DNA from: an uncultured Oscillospiraceae bacterium
Lineage (GTDB): Bacteria; Bacillota; Clostridia; Oscillospirales; Oscillospiraceae
Length of the DNA stretch: 64,000 nt
Direction: 5' to 3'
NCBI GenBank assembly: GCA_910587255.1
Contig: CAJUKT010000102.1
Location: 1-64,000, forward strand
The position numbers and the translations under genes are program-made. The notes beneath the pieces are model-generated. The model made no database searches and had not been told where the DNA came from. It was given only the letters and a program-made list of their open reading frames with translations. Positions 59,435-64,000 of the stretch are shown here, piece by piece. Position 1 is the stretch's first letter; every line of letters begins with the position of its first letter.

Positions 59435-59910
59435 TCAATACTTGATATTTTCCTTGATGTGATCCAGCTCAATCGCATCAAAATCATCCTCAGGCTCTGG
59501 GTCATAGATCTTCTCTCACGCCAGCATAGATAAACTTTCTGCGTATTCCTTTGGGGCAGGTAGATTAGGCCATCGATGTCAGTATCGGCCTTTACCTCAA
59601 ACCAGCACCCAAGCTCCTCCGTCCTGACTGCCTGCGTATAAGTCTGCCCCTGGTAGATTGGCTCCGTATAAACGTAATCTCGGCCGGGCCCACCAAAAAC
59701 GCAATGATTCATATGGTTGGCATGATTTTCCAAAAGGGCGCTGAAAATCCCCGTCTCAGCCGACTTATCATTCTGAGAAAAAATACTACCACCGCCCTAA
59801 CCGTATCAATCATACAGTCAGCGCTAGATCAACTCATATTCATCAATGTAAGCAGTCAATTGGGCACGGCCCAATTGCTTATGCTCCAAGGTATCGTTTA
59901 GTATGCTCAC
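59435..59910 (-). pseudogene. Decayed gene between the TPR glycosyltransferase and rfbF
   Basis: Protein-like segments occur in shifting frames. A GTG at 59910 overlapping the preceding stop and preceded by GGGGAG opens 28 codons (LEHKQLGRAQLTAYIDEYEL, stop). A ~60-codon stretch follows (NHCVFGGPGRDYVYTEPIYQ ... LGCWFEVKADTDIDGLIYLP). After a frame change come PKEYAESLSMLA, a TGA, and EKIYDPEPEDDFDAIELDHI ending at 59435. I do not recognise the family. Several stops and a frameshift suggest a pseudogene, though the first 28 codons might be translated. Confidence 0.55.
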
Positions 59911-62075
59911 TGCAGCTGTCTCCCCGCCACTGGCGGCTCAAGGCCCTCAATGAGATACGCCACCTTCTGATACGCCTCGCTCTGCTTCAGCGCCGCCACC
60001 GCCGGATCATCCGGGGAGAACCTGCCCAAGACCGCCCGAATCTGATCCGCCAGGGCGCTCAACTCCTCAGACGGACTCTTTAACGCCTGGGTACTGTCCA
60101 GCAAAAATTCTACCATCTCCTTTGCGGCCCCACAGAGTGCCAGCCCCTCCCGCAGCAGCCGTACATAGCCCGCCGCGTCCCCGGCATTCAGCGCCTCAAA
60201 CGCCTGGGCGCAGTAAAAACCAAAGCGATGCAGCGGCGGAAGGGCAAACATCCGCTCTGCCTCGAACATCTCCGGCATATAGCAGCGCGGCAGAACCTTC
60301 CCCTCAATTTCTGCGAACATCCGGGCCAGCGCCATGCCCTGCTCTGCGCTCTGCCCCTTTGCCGTCCAGGAATATGTACGCACAGCCGCCAACGCCAGTG
60401 ACTCCGACCACATCAGCTCCTGCCACCGGCCACCGCCGAAGCCGCCTGCAAGACGCAGAGCCAGTGTACAGAAATCCGCGCCCCTTTTGGCAAGCCGGGA
60501 CGCAATGCTGTTCATCTCCTCTATATTCAGCGGCCTCTCCGGCAGCGGGAAGCGGGCCCCGCACTCCAGCGCGTGGGCCAGGGCATGGATGGAAAAGCCG
60601 TTCCAGTCCTCTACCTCGTTTAATACCGCCTCCATTTCAGGGACGGTCTCCATATCCATGACTGCGGCCGCGCGGCCCAGGTCGCACTGCTCCCGCAGGG
60701 GGAGATACAGCGTGTACGCATGGCGGACAAAGTTATCGTTGCTCTTTTCCGCCTCTCTGTTTTTGTCTGGGAAGGTTCCACCCGCCACCTGGAGGAACGC
60801 CCTTTTCCGCTGGATATTATTCTTGCGTTCCTCCTCCGGCCGGTTGACCTCCTCCCAAATCCCGGTGACGACAGCGGCCGTATCAAGGGTGCTCTTAAAG
60901 TGGATATCCTGGAGATGCCCCATCAGCCCGGCGATTTGGCTGTGGTTCAGCAGGGAATAGTTCAGTCCCCTTGCCAGGTCAAGGGCCTCCTCCTCGTGGC
61001 CGCTGTTACAGCATACGCCGATCAGGGCGATCTTCGCCTTGCACTCGGAGAAAGGCGTGGCCATCTCCAGCGGGCTCATCATCTGCGCCAGCGGGTCCGC
61101 CCCGTTCCGGCATTCCTCCAGCGCCTGGAGGTAGAGCCGGCCCCGACGGATGGCCTCCTCGGCATCTTTTTTCGTGTTCCAAATGTGTGCGAATGCAGCA
61201 TACTGCACATCCAGGCGGGTAAACATGGAATGGGGGAACATTTCCTCCGCCAGCCCCAGCCATTCCTCCAGCTCCGGGAGCGACAGCTGCTGCGCCTTAT
61301 AAACGGCAAACCGCAGCACGGGCGGACCCAGGCGCTCCCACCCGGATACCTTCTCCTTGACCAGCCCGACCGTCCGGCGCAGATGCCCCAAATAATCCGG
61401 CACCATTTCGGCAGAGCCGGATTCAAGCAGCTGCATACACAGCAGCAGGTTATCCGGTTCCTCCTCCAACCCCTTGCGGATCAGCCGCACATTCCGCTCC
61501 TGCTTCGCCTTACCCACCGTGTCGTTCAGCCGCATCCCCACATACCCGTCGTGGTGCAGAATGGTTTTACCCAGCGGGAGCACCGGGATCTCCGAAGCCG
61601 AAATCACAAGATGCTCGTGGATCGCGCCCTCAAAGTGCAGGCCGGGAACCATACGCACAATGCGCGCCGCCGCAAAATCCGAATAGTCCCCTTCTAATTC
61701 ATAGTTGCCGTAATTGCGCACCACCACGGTAGCGCCCATTTCAGGCCGTTTCTTGCTCCCGCGGAGAAACCGCACCAGCTCCGACACGTCCTCGTCCAGG
61801 TACTCATCAGTATCCACAAACATGAACCACTTTCCCGAGCAGCGCTTCAGCACAGAGTTGCGGGCGGCGGCAAAATCATCAATCCAGGGGAAGTCAATGA
61901 GGATATCGGCGTACTTTTCCGCCACCTCCCGGCTGCCGTCGGTGGAGCCGGTGTCCGCAATCACAAGCTCTGCGGGCACGGCGTCCCGCAGGGGCTGAAG
62001 GGCTTTCAGGCACCGCTCGATGCAGCGGATGTCATTTTTAAAAATAATCCCAATGGATATCAGGGGGGTAGGCAT
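59907..62075 (-). CDS. Family 2 glycosyltransferase with long helical (TPR-like) C-terminus
   Basis: 722 residues from ATG 62075 (AAAGGAG ten bases upstream). Residues 1-~230 are a GT2 domain (ISIGIIFKNDIRCIERCLKAL, IADTGSTDGSREVAEKYAD, FMFVDTDEYLDED as DxD). The rest is helical with TPR-like repeats. Glycosyltransferases of this build next to flagellin genes in Clostridia attach the first sugar to flagellin Ser/Thr. It is the first gene after flagellin, beyond two terminator-like hairpins. Confidence 0.92.
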   Translation of the reverse strand: MPTPLISIGIIFKNDIRCIERCLKALQPLRDAVPAELVIADTGSTDGSREVAEKYADILIDFPWIDDFAAARNSVLKRCSGKWFMFVDTDEYLDEDVSELVRFLRGSKKRPEMGATVVVRNYGNYELEGDYSDFAAARIVRMVPGLHFEGAIHEHLVISASEIPVLPLGKTILHHDGYVGMRLNDTVGKAKQERNVRLIRKGLEEEPDNLLLCMQLLESGSAEMVPDYLGHLRRTVGLVKEKVSGWERLGPPVLRFAVYKAQQLSLPELEEWLGLAEEMFPHSMFTRLDVQYAAFAHIWNTKKDAEEAIRRGRLYLQALEECRNGADPLAQMMSPLEMATPFSECKAKIALIGVCCNSGHEEEALDLARGLNYSLLNHSQIAGLMGHLQDIHFKSTLDTAAVVTGIWEEVNRPEEERKNNIQRKRAFLQVAGGTFPDKNREAEKSNDNFVRHAYTLYLPLREQCDLGRAAAVMDMETVPEMEAVLNEVEDWNGFSIHALAHALECGARFPLPERPLNIEEMNSIASRLAKRGADFCTLALRLAGGFGGGRWQELMWSESLALAAVRTYSWTAKGQSAEQGMALARMFAEIEGKVLPRCYMPEMFEAERMFALPPLHRFGFYCAQAFEALNAGDAAGYVRLLREGLALCGAAKEMVEFLLDSTQALKSPSEELSALADQIRAVLGRFSPDDPAVAALKQSEAYQKVAYLIEGLEPPVAGRQLQ

Positions 62076-62112
62076 AGCAATTTTTCTCCTTTCCGGCTTT
62101 GGGGCGCATGGG

Positions 62113-62133
62113 AAAAACGCCGCTTCCGGCGGC
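62113..62133 (-). terminator. Second terminator downstream of flagellin
   Basis: On the minus strand GCCGC / GCGGC arms with a five-base loop are followed by GTTTTT, within a longer GGGAAA / TTTCCC pairing (62110-62140). It lies about 40 bp before the glycosyltransferase ATG. Confidence 0.65.
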
Positions 62134-62159
62134 TTTCCCACGGGTCCCATCATGAGAAG

Positions 62160-62187
62160 ACGGGGGCGGGCAAGCGCCCGCCCCCGT
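62160..62187 (-). terminator. First terminator downstream of flagellin
   Basis: Perfect 12-bp arms (62160-62171 and 62176-62187, ACGGGGGCGGGC and its complement) with a 4-nt loop; TCTTCT follows on the minus strand. Confidence 0.8.
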
Positions 62188-62232
62188 CCTGATGCGTTGG
62201 GCTTGTGTGCCTTGCGGGGTGTTGGCAGCTTC

Positions 62233-63939
62233 TTACTGGAGGAGCTGGAGCACGCCCTGAGGCACCTGGTTGGCCTGAGCCAGCATGGCCTGAGCGGACT
62301 GGATCAGGATGTTGTTCTTGGTGTAGGCCATCATCTCCTCGGCCACGTCCACGTCGCGGATGGTGGACTCGGCGTCCTGGATGTTCTCGGTCATCACGGA
62401 CAGGTTGTTGATGGTGTGGTCCAGACGGTTCTGGGTGGCGCCCAGGGTACCACGCACGTCGGACACCGTGTTGATGGCAGCCTTGATCTTGTCAATGGCG
62501 ATGGCCGCACTATCCTGGTCGGCAATGCTGATGGAGTCAATGTCCAGGGAATCGCAGTGCATGTCCTGGATGTTCACCTTCAGCTTGTTCCAGTTGTCGG
62601 CGGTGTCGCCGATCTGCAGGGTCAGGCCCTTGGTGGGGTCACCGGCCTGGGTGCTGGTGAAGGTGACCACGCCGCTGTGGGCGTCGCCCTTGACGTTGGC
62701 GTTCCAGCTGCCGTCAGGAGCAGTGCCGGCGCCGCCCTTCAGATCCCACTCGGTGCCATAGTCCACCTGGCCCTTGCGCTCGGTCAGGGTGATCACGCCG
62801 TCGCCCTGGGTGGTGACGTCGAACTTGCTGGACTTGTTGCTGTTGACCAGCTTACTGAGCTCTTCGCCGGCCTTCTTGAGCAGATCGGCGTCGCCCTCCT
62901 CGTACTTGGACAGGTCGATCACATTGTCGCCGGTGGCCTTGCCGTCCTTGCCCACCTTGAAGGTGTACTCGGTGCCGCCGATGGTCAGCTTGTTGCCGTC
63001 CTTGACCATATCGGCAGTCAGGGTGAACTTGCCCTGGGCCACCTTGTTCATGGCCTCGATGGCAGCCGGGGTATCCACGTGGAGGCCCTGGTCCCAGCTG
63101 TTGTTGCCGTTACCTACGCTAGAGGTAATGGTGACCTTCATATCGGCGCTGGTCATGAGCTGATTGGTGCTGGTGGGGGCCTTCTGCTGGGTCAGGGTGA
63201 TCTTGGTGCCGTCAATAGACACGGTGTAGGAGGCGTTGGCGATGGTAACCGACGTACCGCCGCCCACTGCGGTGGCAATCGCAGCGGCGACAGAGGCGGC
63301 GGACGCCTTGCCGTCGGTGAGGGTCACAGTAGCGGTAACGGTCGCACCGCCAATATCGATGCTAAGCGTGGCCGTAGTAGCCGTCCCGGCGCCGCTGATC
63401 TCAAAGTCCTTGACATCGAAGGAGTAGACGCCGGCCGCGCCGGCCGCGCCGCTCTGGTCGCCGTCGGCCACCGCAGTCACGGCCACGTCATTGACAACCT
63501 CAGTGCCCGCGCCGTCCATATCGCCGTTGAGCAGCTTGATGCCGTTGAAGTTGGCGCTGTCGGCGATGCGGTCGATTTCGTCCCGGAGCTGGTCCATCTC
63601 CTTCTGGAGCTGGAAGCGGTCGGTCTCGTTGTCGTAGGTGCCGTTGGCGGACATGGTCGCCAGCTCCACCATACGGTTAAGCATGTCGTGAACCTCGGTC
63701 AGGGCGCCCTCGGCGGTCTGCACCAGGCTGATGCCGTCCTTGGCGTTCTTCTGGGCGGTCTCCAGGCCGGTGATCTGGGCACGCATCTTCTCGGAAATGG
63801 CCAGACCGGCGGCGTCGTCGCCGGCGCGGTTGATCTTGTAGCCGGAGGAGAGCTTCTCCAGGTTCTTCTTCATCGCGGAGACGTTGTTGGTGTAGTTGCG
63901 GTAGGCACTCATAGCCATAATATTGTGCTGAATGCGCAT
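62233..63939 (-). CDS. hag: Flagellin
   Basis: 568 residues. The conserved N-terminal D0/D1 (MRIQHNIMAMSAYRNYTNN, LEKLSSGYKINRAGDDAAGL, ~1-140) and C-terminal part (TLGATQNRLDHTINNLSVMT, MLAQANQVPQGVLQLLQ, ~475-568) flank a variable centre of about 330 residues rich in Thr, Ser, Ala and Gly. The centre is much larger than in Bacillus Hag (304 residues in all) and offers many O-glycosylation sites. AAAGGAG precedes ATG 63939; the promoter lies beyond or near the window edge. It heads the glycosylation block. Confidence 0.97.
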   Translation of the reverse strand: MRIQHNIMAMSAYRNYTNNVSAMKKNLEKLSSGYKINRAGDDAAGLAISEKMRAQITGLETAQKNAKDGISLVQTAEGALTEVHDMLNRMVELATMSANGTYDNETDRFQLQKEMDQLRDEIDRIADSANFNGIKLLNGDMDGAGTEVVNDVAVTAVADGDQSGAAGAAGVYSFDVKDFEISGAGTATTATLSIDIGGATVTATVTLTDGKASAASVAAAIATAVGGGTSVTIANASYTVSIDGTKITLTQQKAPTSTNQLMTSADMKVTITSSVGNGNNSWDQGLHVDTPAAIEAMNKVAQGKFTLTADMVKDGNKLTIGGTEYTFKVGKDGKATGDNVIDLSKYEEGDADLLKKAGEELSKLVNSNKSSKFDVTTQGDGVITLTERKGQVDYGTEWDLKGGAGTAPDGSWNANVKGDAHSGVVTFTSTQAGDPTKGLTLQIGDTADNWNKLKVNIQDMHCDSLDIDSISIADQDSAAIAIDKIKAAINTVSDVRGTLGATQNRLDHTINNLSVMTENIQDAESTIRDVDVAEEMMAYTKNNILIQSAQAMLAQANQVPQGVLQLLQ

Positions 63940-64000
63940 GATACAAACTCCTTTTATAAAATTATTTTGTGTGCCTGGGCCTTCCTTTGCCGCAGCACAT

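Noticed and set aside
59383..59733. N-terminal extension of RfbF
   Set aside because: The frame is open, but the RfbF family begins at KTVILAGG with its own AGGAGG site. The upstream part belongs to a decayed gene.
62836..63160. Repeats or prophage tail protein in the flagellin centre
   Set aside because: The central region is variable but belongs to one frame between conserved flagellin ends, which is normal for large flagellins.

Overview
The window looks like a chromosomal piece of a GC-rich, spore-forming, motile anaerobic Firmicute, most like the Oscillospiraceae group of Clostridia (inference). The grounds are spoIVA and spoVT, a SpoIIQ-like M23 protein, sporulation-type promoters, a Hag-type flagellin, strong AGGAGG ribosome sites, rubredoxin/flavodiiron oxygen defence and a two-gene lac/cel-type PTS. 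GC-rich codon use creates very long antisense open frames, which I disregarded. A parS-like palindrome at 34689-34702 suggests an origin-proximal position.

Layout. 0-6 kb: a minus-strand signalling operon (lone receiver, hybrid kinase with Hpt, hybrid kinase fused to a complete DegV domain). 6-7.6 kb: spoIVA (+) with a near-consensus sigma-E promoter. 7.7-18.7 kb: a minus-strand carbohydrate operon carrying its own PtsI and HPr, EIIA/EIIB/EIIC, an RDD protein, a PRD regulator and two secreted discoidin-domain enzymes (GH63/MGH1-like hydrolase and PIG-L deacetylase). 19-23 kb: a Cache-domain hybrid kinase co-encoded with a solute-binding lipoprotein. 23-34.7 kb: CdaR-like regulator, RsuA-type pseudouridine synthase, a DUF4830 protein, rpiR-nagB-nagA, recG with a TetM-like GTPase fused to a YacP/Rae1-type NYN nuclease domain, and the M23 protein. 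35-43.2 kb: ferritin, a GH2 hydrolase, an acyl-CoA dehydrogenase/EtfA/rubredoxin fusion followed by a flavodiiron protein, spoVT, yaaA, bcp and a 53-residue protein; several of these serve oxygen, peroxide or iron handling.

43.3-64 kb: one long minus-strand block headed by flagellin and followed by about 18 sugar-modification genes and remnants. It holds a TPR glycosyltransferase, glucose-1-phosphate cytidylyltransferase, CDP-glucose 4,6-dehydratase, a UDP-galactopyranose-mutase-like flavoprotein, a split transketolase, an FkbM methyltransferase, two hexapeptide acyltransferases with a shared extra C-terminal domain, a sugar C-methyltransferase, an SDR and an acetolactate-synthase-like TPP enzyme. 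This reads as a flagellin glycosylation island making a CDP-linked, probably carbon-branched deoxysugar. It carries recombination scars: a mosaic SDR/FkbM remnant with a 138-bp near-identical repeat, a decayed gene before rfbF, and a MITE-like element also found at the left edge of the window.

The most notable items are the kinase-DegV fusion, the TetM-like/Rae1-like fusion, the acyl-CoA dehydrogenase-EtfA-rubredoxin plus flavodiiron pair, and the glycosylation island with two types of TPP carboligase.
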